This document shows positions 27,902 to 36,815 of a stretch of DNA of 50,125 nt, piece by piece. The translations under genes were made by a program, and so were the position numbers. The notes beneath the pieces were generated by a model that made no database searches, was not told where the DNA came from, and was given only the letters and a program-made list of their open reading frames with translations. This DNA is from GCA-2693325 sp036343635 (GTDB taxonomy: Bacteria > Latescibacterota > UBA2968 > UBA8231), in assembly GCA_036343635.1 (NCBI GenBank), contig JAYYVF010000002.1:1-50125 (forward strand), given 5' to 3'. How positions within the stretch are numbered: the stretch's first letter is position 1; each line of letters opens with the position of its first letter.

Positions 27902-29539
27902 ATGAAATCATTTTTACGAACACATCTTCTCGGATATCTGCTAGCTTTTTTACTTTTATTAACCGTGTCCAGTCAAGCCATCCCTATGCGCTACCATCAA
28001 GATTCAGATCCCATCGATAGCTTTTTTGGAACAGAAATAGGGGATATCGTTTGGAGCGGGAAATATCTTTGGGTCGCCACTGAAAATGGTGTGGCCCGTC
28101 TTGATCCTACCAAGGCTGATGGTACATCGCCTGTCGACTGGGTGACCTTCACTCAAAATAATGGTATGGGACGTGGTTCAGTCAGTGCTTTGGACGCAAT
28201 TGGCGATACCGTTTGGGTTGCGACAATAATCGATACACTAACACCCATTGGTTTACGACAAATGGGGACCGGATTGAGTTTTTCCCATAACGCAGGCCTA
28301 ACATGGAAAAATATTCCAGGAGAAAAAATTTTTAACCAAGCAAATTTAGGCTTTGAAAGAGGTCCCGGAACTCAAATTGACAACGGTTGTTTCGGAATAT
28401 CAATTGGAAATGAAAGTATTTGGGCGGCTTTCTTTGCAGGGTCCACTGTAAAACTAACTTCCGATGGCAACCAATACCAACGAATATTGCCGGATGGGGC
28501 AAAAGACATCGTCTTTTTCCCCGGCGAAACAGCAGCCGATAGTCTATTAGCTGTTGCCGATAGTTTGATAAATATCAATGCGGATTCGACTTTGATACTT
28601 CAGGCAATAATTGATGCCGATAGCCTAGCAAAACAGAGTCTACTGCACCGTACATTTTCAGTACTAACCTTGGGCGATACAGTATGGGTAGGCACCTCGA
28701 ATGGTCTTGCTCAAAGTACCGATGATGGAGAAACATGGCATACAATTAAAGTGCGATCTGACTCCAACGGGATAATCACAAAAGGAGGTATTGGAGGGAA
28801 TTGGGTAGTTTCCATTCACAGGCATATAGAAACCTCTGGCAAATCAACAATTTGGGTTGGAACAAATTCAACAGGAGATCCCGGGGAAAGGCCCTCAATT
28901 TCATTTAGTGATGATGATGGAGCGACTTGGGAAATAACTGGTCAGACCTTTGCTTGGGATTTTGCTTTCACGCATAATTACGCTTGGGCCACTACTAATA
29001 GCGGACTAATTCGACGCCCTCTACAATCAGATTCATGGGAACCAGTGGACTTATCCAAAGGTATGACATTTGTCGGAATTGAAGCCATAACCCTCCAGAA
29101 CGAAAATACGTTGTGGGCAGGAAGTGAAAATGGGTTGAGCGCTACTAACAACGAAGGTAAGAGTTGGAGTATTATTCGAGATCTTGTCCGTACGGCCTCT
29201 CTTGATGCTAATTTATTCGTCAATCAAAGTGGAGTCCGAGATAGTGTCTCTGTAAGCTATGCTGCTCCAAATCCCTTCGCTCCATCTGATGGCGAACAGG
29301 CATTAATTACTTTCAGTCTCACGAATGAGGCAATCGCAACTATTGATGTTTTTGACTTTGCGAGCCGCAAAGTGCGTTCGCTAACACGTAACACTTCTTT
29401 CTCCGGAGGATTAAGTCATCATGTTCCTTGGGATGGCCGAAATAACGAAGGAAGGAAGGTCTCTAACGGTACTTATTTTTTCCGTATTCAACTTGAGTCG
29501 GGGCCGGTTAGCTTTGGTAAGGTAGTAGTCTTAGATTGA
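27902..29539 (+). CDS. Secreted beta-propeller protein with FlgD-like/T9SS-type C-terminal sorting domain
   Basis: A 545-residue exported protein. The signal peptide is MKSFLRTH followed by a hydrophobic run ending near SSQA (about 27). Propeller repeats of the two-component-regulator/Asp-box type follow (IVWSGKYLWVATENGVARLD, DTVWVGTSNGLAQSTDDGETW, TLWAGSENGLSATNNEGKSW). The C-terminal 95 residues (451-545) begin with the SYAAPNPF motif and end with WDGRNNEGRKVSNGTYFFRIQ, a FlgD-Ig-like domain used as a type 9 or similar sorting signal. It is probably a surface or secreted protein. It is followed directly by two PorV/PorQ-like genes, with the TGA overlapping the next TTG start. Confidence 0.82.
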   Translation: MKSFLRTHLLGYLLAFLLLLTVSSQAIPMRYHQDSDPIDSFFGTEIGDIVWSGKYLWVATENGVARLDPTKADGTSPVDWVTFTQNNGMGRGSVSALDAIGDTVWVATIIDTLTPIGLRQMGTGLSFSHNAGLTWKNIPGEKIFNQANLGFERGPGTQIDNGCFGISIGNESIWAAFFAGSTVKLTSDGNQYQRILPDGAKDIVFFPGETAADSLLAVADSLININADSTLILQAIIDADSLAKQSLLHRTFSVLTLGDTVWVGTSNGLAQSTDDGETWHTIKVRSDSNGIITKGGIGGNWVVSIHRHIETSGKSTIWVGTNSTGDPGERPSISFSDDDGATWEITGQTFAWDFAFTHNYAWATTNSGLIRRPLQSDSWEPVDLSKGMTFVGIEAITLQNENTLWAGSENGLSATNNEGKSWSIIRDLVRTASLDANLFVNQSGVRDSVSVSYAAPNPFAPSDGEQALITFSLTNEAIATIDVFDFASRKVRSLTRNTSFSGGLSHHVPWDGRNNEGRKVSNGTYFFRIQLESGPVSFGKVVVLD

Positions 29540-30468
29540 AAAATTCCATCCTAACATTTTTAACGTGCCTACTATTTTCCAGCACAGCAATTTCTGCCGA
29601 CGAATTTGCTGGCTCCTTTCTTAGTACAGGTGCCCAAGTACAGGCTGTCAGCATAGGAAGAAGTTTTACTGCAACTGCCTCCGGTACTATGGCTCCGTAC
29701 CGGAATCCTGCGGGACTTGTCCAAATTAAAGGACGAGGTGCTCACGCTATTCTCAACTCCGCTTCCCTCGGCCGACGTTCGCACAACCTATCCGCCTTTC
29801 TAAACCTACGCGGAGATGTGGGATTTGGCTTTTCCTGGATACATGCGCAAGTCCATGACATAATAGGTAGATCCGGTAGTGGTCAGTTAACCGGAAAAAT
29901 CGAAGATGGTTCAAACGCATTCACCTTTTCTTTCGCATTCAAGATAGGAACAGCTCTTAAGGCAGGTTTAAGTATGAAGAATATTAACCACCGAATTTCT
30001 GGGCCGTTTCATTCTAAAGGTGAAGCCAGTGGGCATGGTTTTGATTTTGGACTTCAGTACTCCCTTAATGAAAAAGGATCTTTCGGCATGACAGTACAAA
30101 ATATTAATTCTGGACTTAATTGGAAGGTTAAACGTGGAGACAAAACTAGAAATACACGTGATTCAATAAAATCACGTATTTCCTTAGGTGGTGCATATTC
30201 ACCCATAGAAGCAGTCAATTTAGGCTGTGATTTGATTATTGAACATGACAAAGTGGCTGATATTGGAGCTTCTTGGAAGATCAACCAGTTCCTGAGCATT
30301 AGTCTTGGACTTCGTGATGTTGGTGGAACCCAAAAATTGGGATCTCTCTCAAATGGGCTTAGCCTTAGTCCCATGAGAAACAAGAATATTATACTACATT
30401 ACGCCTACGTAACCGACCCGCTTGGTGCCGGTGAACAAACAATAATCGGTCTCGAATCAAACTTTTAA
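29536..30468 (+). CDS. PorV/PorQ-like outer-membrane protein, copy 1
   Basis: A 310-residue protein that starts at a TTG overlapping the stop of the propeller gene. A signal peptide ends near residue 21 (AISADEF). The mature part begins with the family-like stretch STGAQVQAVSIGRSFTA, then APYRNPAGL, and continues as repeated amphipathic beta-strands (GFGFSWIH, AFTFSFAFKI, GFDFGLQYSLN), consistent with an outer-membrane beta-barrel. PorV in T9SS bacteria shuttles cargo and binds the sorting domain. The adjacent cargo-like gene strengthens this guess, but T9SS core genes are absent from the window. Confidence 0.72.
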   Translation: MKNSILTFLTCLLFSSTAISADEFAGSFLSTGAQVQAVSIGRSFTATASGTMAPYRNPAGLVQIKGRGAHAILNSASLGRRSHNLSAFLNLRGDVGFGFSWIHAQVHDIIGRSGSGQLTGKIEDGSNAFTFSFAFKIGTALKAGLSMKNINHRISGPFHSKGEASGHGFDFGLQYSLNEKGSFGMTVQNINSGLNWKVKRGDKTRNTRDSIKSRISLGGAYSPIEAVNLGCDLIIEHDKVADIGASWKINQFLSISLGLRDVGGTQKLGSLSNGLSLSPMRNKNIILHYAYVTDPLGAGEQTIIGLESNF

Positions 30469-30470
30469 AC

Positions 30471-31334
30471 ATGTATTGTATTTTTGCTCTTTTTATCCTC
30501 GGCTTACCGATCTTCATTAACGCCCAAACAGGTTTCACTGGGTTACAAATGAGTCGTGGGGCTCGACCTGCTGCAATGGCTGATATTGGAACAGCAATGA
30601 TTAGTCCCGAAACAAGTAACCCTGCTGCAATACCCATTGGCAGTGGACGAGATTACATTTTTTCGCATACTTCGTGGATTCAAGAGATTGAACAGGAAAA
30701 TATACACTTAATATATAAAAGACCTTCGCAAAGTTGGGGATTTCATGCCCACTCTTGGCGCTCCGAAGATTTAGATTATCGTATAGGTCCGAGCGAAGAT
30801 CCATTGGGAACTTTTGGCCTCTACGAATTCACCTTTGGGTTAAGCCATGTCCGCACTATTCAAAATAAAGTTCGCGGTGGAACACGTGTTTCATTCTTAA
30901 GACAGGGAATCTATGATAGCAACGCTAAAGGGTGGACCTTGGACTTGGGCATATTACAATTCTTGCGACCAAACTTACACTGGGGTATATCTTTACTAAA
31001 TTTCGGTCGAGTAACTCACCTTGATAGGGTTTCGACACCATTACCTACTCAATTGCAAATAGGGCTGTTTAACCAACAAAGCGCGAACTTTCAAACAATC
31101 TTGGAGTTGCACAAAATGGATGGGAGTGCAACCACTTTACACTGGGGCTCAGCCTATCGATTAAATAAGAAAATTACTCTCCGTTGCGGTTACCAAAATC
31201 TCAAAAATCGAATGCTCTCATTAGGTACTAGCCTCATGATAAATAGTTGGTATTTCGATTACAGCTATCAACCTTTTGGTGATAACCTTGGACAGGTTCA
31301 TCGAGTAAATTTGCGTCTGACTAGAAGCCAATAA
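30471..31334 (+). CDS. PorV/PorQ-like outer-membrane protein, copy 2
   Basis: A 287-residue protein starting two bases after copy 1. The signal peptide MYCIFALFILGLPIFINA leads to TGFTGLQMSRGARPAAMAD, which resembles the PorV/PorQ family opening (gaR..aMG.a). Alternating beta-strands and a terminal aromatic strand (RVNLRLTRSQ) suit a barrel. It is a divergent paralogue of its neighbour, so the two may form a pair in one complex. The M50 protease begins four bases after its end. Confidence 0.7.
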   Translation: MYCIFALFILGLPIFINAQTGFTGLQMSRGARPAAMADIGTAMISPETSNPAAIPIGSGRDYIFSHTSWIQEIEQENIHLIYKRPSQSWGFHAHSWRSEDLDYRIGPSEDPLGTFGLYEFTFGLSHVRTIQNKVRGGTRVSFLRQGIYDSNAKGWTLDLGILQFLRPNLHWGISLLNFGRVTHLDRVSTPLPTQLQIGLFNQQSANFQTILELHKMDGSATTLHWGSAYRLNKKITLRCGYQNLKNRMLSLGTSLMINSWYFDYSYQPFGDNLGQVHRVNLRLTRSQ

Positions 31335-31338
31335 ATCA

Positions 31339-32313
31339 ATGAAGAAGTCGGAAGAAGTTCCCCAAAACAAACCCATTGTTTCACATTGCCATACTGCCCC
31401 AGACCCCAAAAAAAGGAAACAAAAAAATAATATATTTTTACATTTCATTCTCTTTATCCTGACCCTATTCTCTATGATTTTTGCAGGCGCTATGCAACAG
31501 GGAGTTGCACCCATAACTTCTATTCGCTCATTACAACATTTAGTAGAGGGCATACCCTTCGCCCTAACCTTACTTACTATCCTAACGGTGCACGAATTTG
31601 GTCATTATTTCGCTGCAAGACATTGGGATGTTCGCGCTTCACTTCCATACTTTATCCCACTACCTTACATCTCCTTTCTAGGCACTTTAGGAGCAGTAAT
31701 AAAAATACGTGACACTATACCAAATAAATCAGCGTTATTAGAGATAGGAGCTGCTGGACCCCTTGCTGGGTTTGTAGTTGCTATTTGCGCCTGCTTGGGA
31801 GGTGTCTCCATGTCCAAAGTGGTTAACATTGATTATGTCTACTCTCAGCCCATAGAGCTTGGCACTTCGGTTGTTTTTAGTGCAATCACGTCACTTATTT
31901 TGCCCGATGTAGGAACACAAGAGTATGTTTTACTCCACCCTGTTGCTTTTGCTGGATGGGTAGGTCTCTTCGTAACCACATTCAATCTAATTCCTATAGG
32001 GCAATTGGACGGCGGACACATCGTTTATGCACTTTTTGACAAAACAAAAAGTAGAATCATTTCTCAAATAAGTTATTATTCTTTAATCGTTTTTGGGTGT
32101 TATGGAGTAATCTCTCACGTAATAGACGTTCCGTGGGAAAGAGGTTGGCCAGGATGGCTAGCTTTAGCTTTTTTCCTGACTTTTGTTAGGAAAAATAATC
32201 CCGCAACACGCGAGACCTACAGCACTATCGATCAACGTCACCAGTGGATTGGTTATTTATGTATAATCATATTTTTCTTATGTTTCGTACCTGTGCCATT
32301 TTCAGCAGGATAA
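31339..32313 (+). CDS. Site-2 protease family (M50) membrane metalloprotease
   Basis: A 324-residue multi-pass protein with zinc motif H85-E-F-G-H89 inside a hydrophobic helix and the third ligand D224 in the LDGGH motif, typical of M50. Hydrophobic segments lie at about 32-50, 72-90, 138-155, 172-190 and 203-220, with more near the C-terminus. No PDZ domain is seen, so it resembles the archaeal/chloroplast EGY-like branch more than RseP. It would cleave membrane-embedded substrates in regulated proteolysis. It is in the same run as the PorV-like genes and a lipoprotein. Confidence 0.9.
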   Translation: MKKSEEVPQNKPIVSHCHTAPDPKKRKQKNNIFLHFILFILTLFSMIFAGAMQQGVAPITSIRSLQHLVEGIPFALTLLTILTVHEFGHYFAARHWDVRASLPYFIPLPYISFLGTLGAVIKIRDTIPNKSALLEIGAAGPLAGFVVAICACLGGVSMSKVVNIDYVYSQPIELGTSVVFSAITSLILPDVGTQEYVLLHPVAFAGWVGLFVTTFNLIPIGQLDGGHIVYALFDKTKSRIISQISYYSLIVFGCYGVISHVIDVPWERGWPGWLALAFFLTFVRKNNPATRETYSTIDQRHQWIGYLCIIIFFLCFVPVPFSAG

Positions 32314-33044
32314 TCTCCTTCTTGGGGGTAAGTTTCCTTGCATTTGGTTGTGGGCTTGGTGATAGCGATTTATCCGAATGTCGCTGTAGCCCAACATCTA
32401 ACACCGTTATTTTCCCCCACTGCGCCGACGTAAACACTTCGGTCGATCAGGAATCTACCAATCCATTTGCAACACAAGTACCGGAATGTCCCAGTGGCAA
32501 ACAGTTATTTTTATTACAGAGGACTAGACCAGAGTATGCGTTAATTAATGTCCGCACAATTTTTTCTGCCCAACCAGAAAGTCGCAATCCGGAACAATAT
32601 TTAGAGCAACTGACCGAAGATTTTGATTTCATCCCAGATCTTGAAGATATTGCACGCTACCCCAACATATATAAAGAGGACGAGGACCCTATTTGGACAA
32701 TCGAAAACGAACGTGACTTCGCTCGAGCGATTCTTGATCCAGACCGCATAGGAACTATACGCTTTGTCCGTTGGTTTCAGCCGGCCCTCGATGAACGTAT
32801 TCCGTCTGAAGACCAAGTCAAGGAAACTTTCATTTTCCCTTACGAACTAGAATTTACCGAAATTTCAAATGCAGATGGTCAGGAAATAAATTCAGTGGTC
32901 AGTATTGCTGGATTCATGGAGGTAGATTTTGTTACTCCCACTATAGAGAATCCCGTTTGGAATATAAGACAATGGAGAGACCTGAGAGATCGGGCTTCCG
33001 CCAAATTTTCTTGGGGGGAACTTCGAGCAATTTTTGCCCGATGA
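32280..33044 (+). CDS. Predicted lipoprotein, possibly NTF2-like
   Basis: I start at ATG 32280 (254 residues), overlapping the M50 gene by 34 bases; GTG at 32244 and ATG at 32259 are in-frame alternatives that lengthen the signal. The signal ends with lipobox LAFGC. The mature region has a Cys-rich segment (CRCSPTSN, then FPHCADV and VPECPSG). A stretch with the pattern NVRTIF, YLEQLTEDFDFIPD and a C-terminal WNIRQWRDLR followed by FSWGELRAIF resembles small NTF2-like lipoproteins. The domain call is pattern-based only. Confidence 0.6.
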   Translation: MFRTCAIFSRIISFLGVSFLAFGCGLGDSDLSECRCSPTSNTVIFPHCADVNTSVDQESTNPFATQVPECPSGKQLFLLQRTRPEYALINVRTIFSAQPESRNPEQYLEQLTEDFDFIPDLEDIARYPNIYKEDEDPIWTIENERDFARAILDPDRIGTIRFVRWFQPALDERIPSEDQVKETFIFPYELEFTEISNADGQEINSVVSIAGFMEVDFVTPTIENPVWNIRQWRDLRDRASAKFSWGELRAIFAR

Positions 33045-33142
33045 CTCCCTGATAAAGGGCTATACATTTAGACACAATACGATTCGTTACTTATTTTATG
33101 CCTTTAAACAACTGCGTTAATCGTGTGCAAAGGAAGAGTCAA

Positions 33143-33799
33143 ATGCGTTTTACATCCCTATCAGCTATTGCATTAATTGCATTAGCATTCTTAGCCTGCT
33201 CAAATCCGTTCGCTCCAAGGACAGAGCCAGGTGAAACCATCGTTAAGGGACCTGCTCCAGATGCAACCACACCCGAAGTCCTAATGGACAATCTGCGACG
33301 AGCAATGCGAGACCGTGATAAAGACCTGTACGAAAGCGTTCTAGACCCTAGCTTCTGGTTTACTGAAACAGACTGTTCCGGCGACTTAGTGCTTGCTAAC
33401 GGCTTTGAACAAGAAATAGAATTTCTTGGTGGTAGCCGGGATGGTTCAAGACAAGGAATCTTTGACATATTTAGAGAATTCGAATATGACTTTCAACTTA
33501 TCCAGGAATACATCGAATTAGGCCCCGATTACCCCGAAGCCTTTGAAGGGGATCCGGACGGCCATCCAAAGGAAGATTGGCAAGTTTTCCGTGGTCGCGT
33601 CCAAATGCTTATGCTTGACGAAAATGGCGATGGGTTTCGTGTCGACCAGATAATGACCTACAAGCTCCGCCTGGCTGACAATGGCCTCTGGAAAATTGTG
33701 CGCTGGATAGACGACCCACTTTCTGGAGACTGTGGCGCGGGAAAACTAGTCACAAAAAGACAGCATTGGTCCTACGTAAAAACAATTGCTAATAGATGA
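33143..33799 (+). CDS. Predicted lipoprotein with NTF2/SnoaL-like domain
   Basis: I choose ATG 33143 because AGGAAG lies about six bases upstream and it gives a clean lipoprotein signal (hydrophobic run ending LAC); the upstream in-frame ATG at 33098 would put 15 polar residues before it. The mature protein (total 218 residues) has PEVLMDNLRRAMRDRDKDLYESVLDPSFWF, the helix-and-strand opening of NTF2-like proteins, and ends with GLWKIVRWIDDP. It looks like a distant relative of the lipoprotein just upstream. The next gene overlaps by ATGA. Confidence 0.65.
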   Translation: MRFTSLSAIALIALAFLACSNPFAPRTEPGETIVKGPAPDATTPEVLMDNLRRAMRDRDKDLYESVLDPSFWFTETDCSGDLVLANGFEQEIEFLGGSRDGSRQGIFDIFREFEYDFQLIQEYIELGPDYPEAFEGDPDGHPKEDWQVFRGRVQMLMLDENGDGFRVDQIMTYKLRLADNGLWKIVRWIDDPLSGDCGAGKLVTKRQHWSYVKTIANR

Positions 33800-34674
33800 A
33801 TCGTGATTCAAGGCACAACGCCCTAGTTAAATCGGAATCATCCCATAATTGGCATTTGTTGATTTCAATAGGGCTTGTGCTCTTCGCCACATTCATTTTG
33901 CTTAATTACCACAATCAACATCAGGTTGCGAACGACCTCCTTGTTCCCCCCAAAAATTCACCTGAACTCATAGAACCTGCCAAGAGTATCGAACAATTTT
34001 CTCACAAGCTTTTTACCAATATTGAACTAACAATGATGGAGTACGGTATAACGACCGAGCTAATTGTGAAAAAACGGAACGTTGTTGATACCGTCACGAT
34101 CAAAGTTCCAGCAGATTTACCAATAACCCAGGCCAATCTCGCTATAACTATAGTGGCCCAAAATCTGGGGGGTGATGTTTTTTATGCTGTCGAAGACCAA
34201 AAGAATAAAAAGGTAGAGATGCAAATAGGATTCCAAGGAATACACACAACCACCATTACTCTCCAGGAATACAGTAAGAAACGCTCGACCGGAATGATTA
34301 GTGTAATCGTCGATAGCATCAAAACGGTGAACGAAATAATTTCTCGTATATGTAAAATTCAACAGCCCCTAACACTATCATTAGTGTCAAAAAACGCGCC
34401 TCTACAAAGCAGTTTAGAACATTGTGGTCACGCAATTCGATTATACTCATCAAACCTTGACTCCCTTAAATCCGTTGCTACTATAATCGATCAGGTAGAT
34501 GATCGGGAAATAATAGAGAAAACTTTGTGGGATTTAGGAGCAATCGCTGGACAGTCTGGCTCCATTGTTATCTTCGCTCAACCCCGCGTAAATACCCTTT
34601 TGGCTTTAGAAGAAGTACTTCCACGTCTTGAACGACGCGGACATCAATTCACTTCACATCCTACTAAAAAATAA
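33796..34674 (+). CDS. Degenerate YibQ-like (divergent polysaccharide deacetylase) membrane-anchored protein
   Basis: A 292-residue protein with one N-terminal transmembrane helix (about 22-38). The C-terminal part recalls the divergent polysaccharide deacetylase (YibQ) family: MISVIVDSIKTV where the family has a VIDD-type strand, and IAGQSGSIVIFAQPRVNTLLALEEVLPRLERRG, close to the family ending about repeated helices. The metal-binding Asp pair is reduced to DS, and the central NHMGSR and FLD motifs are absent. Its start overlaps the lipoprotein stop, and its stop overlaps the tgt start, so it is translated in line with both. Enzymatic activity is unlikely. Confidence 0.55.
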   Translation: MNRDSRHNALVKSESSHNWHLLISIGLVLFATFILLNYHNQHQVANDLLVPPKNSPELIEPAKSIEQFSHKLFTNIELTMMEYGITTELIVKKRNVVDTVTIKVPADLPITQANLAITIVAQNLGGDVFYAVEDQKNKKVEMQIGFQGIHTTTITLQEYSKKRSTGMISVIVDSIKTVNEIISRICKIQQPLTLSLVSKNAPLQSSLEHCGHAIRLYSSNLDSLKSVATIIDQVDDREIIEKTLWDLGAIAGQSGSIVIFAQPRVNTLLALEEVLPRLERRGHQFTSHPTKK

Positions 34675-35816
34675 TGACTACAGATTTTTCGTACGAGGTC
34701 GTTGCTGAAGATAAATGTACGAATGCCCGTGCAGGAATCTTCCATACTCCTCACGGGTCAATTGAAACGCCTACATTTATGCCCGTTGGCACCCAAGCAA
34801 CCGTAAAAACCTTAGATCAAAAAGATTTACAACAAACACACTCACAAATTATTTTAGGAAATGCGTATCATCTTTATTTGCGCCCCGGCCACAAACTGAT
34901 TGATCGAGCCGGGGGACTACACAATTTCATGAACTGGCAGCATCCAATTTTGACCGATAGTGGAGGGTTTCAAGTCTTCAGCCTAAAGGAATTAAATAGT
35001 ATCGAGGAGGAGGGTGTGAAATTTCGATCTCACTTGGATGGGTCAACTCATTTATTTTCGCCAGAAACCGTTATGGAAATTGAACATAGCATTGGAGCCG
35101 ACATCATTATGGCCTTTGACGAATGCACTCCTTATCCCTGTGAATATCAATACGCCAAACAGTCTATGGAAATGACTCTTCGTTGGGCAGCTCGCTGTAA
35201 AAATAGACACAAAATACTGAGTGAAGAACGAGCTCATCGGGCGCGTCAAGCTCTATTCGGCATTGTTCAAGGAAGCATCTTTCCGGATCTTCGAATTCAT
35301 TGTGCAAATGAATTGACTTCTATGGAACTTCCTGGGTACGCGATAGGAGGGCTTGCCGTGGGAGAGCCCCGGGGTAATATGACCGAGACAGTAGCAGAAA
35401 CAACACCCCATCTGCCAATAGAGAAACCGCGATATCTAATGGGCGTTGGACTTCCACATGATATGGTAGAATCAATTGGGCTCGGCATAGATATGTTCGA
35501 CTGTGTTGTACCTACCCGAAATGCTAGAAACGGCACGGCCTTCACTGAACGGGGACGGTTAAGACTAAAAAATGCAAAACATAGCGAAAGCGATCAGCCT
35601 ATAGATGAAACCTGTCAATGTAAAACCTGTCAAACATATAGTCGATCTTATATTCGACATTTGTTTCAATCGGGCGAATACTTAGGGTTGCATTTAACCT
35701 CCTTTCATAACATTTTTTTCTATAATCAAACTATGCGCAAAGCTCGAGAAGCTATTATTGGCGGCGATTTCAAACTTTGGCAAAGCCAATTTCTGTCTTC
35801 CTACAAAGATCGTTGA
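34674..35816 (+). CDS. tgt: Queuine tRNA-ribosyltransferase (TGT)
   Basis: A 380-residue enzyme. D95-SGGFQ-100 forms the substrate pocket, D276 in FDCVVPTR is the nucleophile, and zinc ligands are C314, C316, C319 and H345 (in FHN). The length matches bacterial TGT. It exchanges guanine-34 of Tyr, His, Asn and Asp tRNAs for preQ1. It is the last gene of a coupled trio after the lipoprotein and YibQ-like protein. In many bacteria tgt is followed by yajC-secDF; here yajC is about 4 kb further on. Confidence 0.96.
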   Translation: MTTDFSYEVVAEDKCTNARAGIFHTPHGSIETPTFMPVGTQATVKTLDQKDLQQTHSQIILGNAYHLYLRPGHKLIDRAGGLHNFMNWQHPILTDSGGFQVFSLKELNSIEEEGVKFRSHLDGSTHLFSPETVMEIEHSIGADIIMAFDECTPYPCEYQYAKQSMEMTLRWAARCKNRHKILSEERAHRARQALFGIVQGSIFPDLRIHCANELTSMELPGYAIGGLAVGEPRGNMTETVAETTPHLPIEKPRYLMGVGLPHDMVESIGLGIDMFDCVVPTRNARNGTAFTERGRLRLKNAKHSESDQPIDETCQCKTCQTYSRSYIRHLFQSGEYLGLHLTSFHNIFFYNQTMRKAREAIIGGDFKLWQSQFLSSYKDR

Positions 35817-35962
35817 GTTAATAACAGGCCAAAAATTTTGAGAAATTTATTATAATACCATTACAATTAAAATATTCTGTTTCTCTTTTTTACAGACTTC
35901 ATATCAAAGCCTTAGTTCTGAAACAAGCAAACCGTAAAACGTAATATCAAAGGAAATCAACG

Positions 35963-36799
35963 GTGTTTTGGATACCCATATCATTCGTCTTGGAATTCGG
36001 TTTCGGACAGCTTTTTAAATGGGCGCAACGACGTGGATGTTACCTCCCGGCTGCGTTAGTGACAAATTATATAACGCTTGCTCTGCTGCTTTTCTGTTAT
36101 TTCAATTTTACAAATCAAGTAGATTTTAACCCGATGGTAATTCGAGTTGGATCTATAACCGGATGCGTTTTTATTGTTGCCATGCTGTTGATGACTAAGG
36201 CGTTGTCGCTGGTACGTGTCGGGTCAGTCCTTACATCATTTCGGATGGCTATGCTCATACCCATTATAGTTTCCGTAGTAATATGGGGCGAAACCGCTAT
36301 GCCTTTACAAATGGTGGGTATCGGTTTGTCCATAATATCATTAATACTAATGACCCGAGGGTCAGTTGGGTCAAATAAGATTGGGCGTCTCGGACAATTC
36401 TTACTCGTAGTCCTTGTGTTTTTCGGGCAGGGAGCAAGTATGACGTGTTTAAGGTGGGTACGCTATGCCGGTTTAGAAGATCAACTTCTACAAGTAATCA
36501 TGGTAACTGGAGCAGTTGCCGGCACATTGGGAGCCGTATATTTGGCTGTACTTCGGATCAAACCTTCAAATAAAGACATACGTACAGGTGCCGTGATCGG
36601 AACTTACAACTTGTTTGGGCTAATTGTCCTTCTCACCGCACTCAATCACGTTCCAGCCACTGTCTTTTTCCCTCTCATGGGTTGCGTGGTTGTAACACTA
36701 GATAACTTGGCAGCACATTTCTATTGGCGGGAACGATTAGATCGTGAGGCGCTGGTCGGTGTCGGCTTAGCTTTGATTGCCATAAATTTAGTACGTTAA
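35963..36799 (+). CDS. EamA/DMT-family transporter-like membrane protein
   Basis: A 278-residue protein of eight to ten hydrophobic segments in two similar halves, with GTG start and AGGAAA about six bases upstream. The pattern (short helices, FRMAMLIPIIVSVVIWGET and the C-terminal FFPLMGCVVVTL, FYWRERLDREALVGVGLALI) fits drug/metabolite transporters, where the second helix pair carries WGE- and GE-type turns. Substrate unknown. It faces the aldo-keto reductase tail to tail. Confidence 0.78.
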   Translation: MFWIPISFVLEFGFGQLFKWAQRRGCYLPAALVTNYITLALLLFCYFNFTNQVDFNPMVIRVGSITGCVFIVAMLLMTKALSLVRVGSVLTSFRMAMLIPIIVSVVIWGETAMPLQMVGIGLSIISLILMTRGSVGSNKIGRLGQFLLVVLVFFGQGASMTCLRWVRYAGLEDQLLQVIMVTGAVAGTLGAVYLAVLRIKPSNKDIRTGAVIGTYNLFGLIVLLTALNHVPATVFFPLMGCVVVTLDNLAAHFYWRERLDREALVGVGLALIAINLVR

Positions 36800-36815
36800 A
36801 TTTCAAATGGAATAA

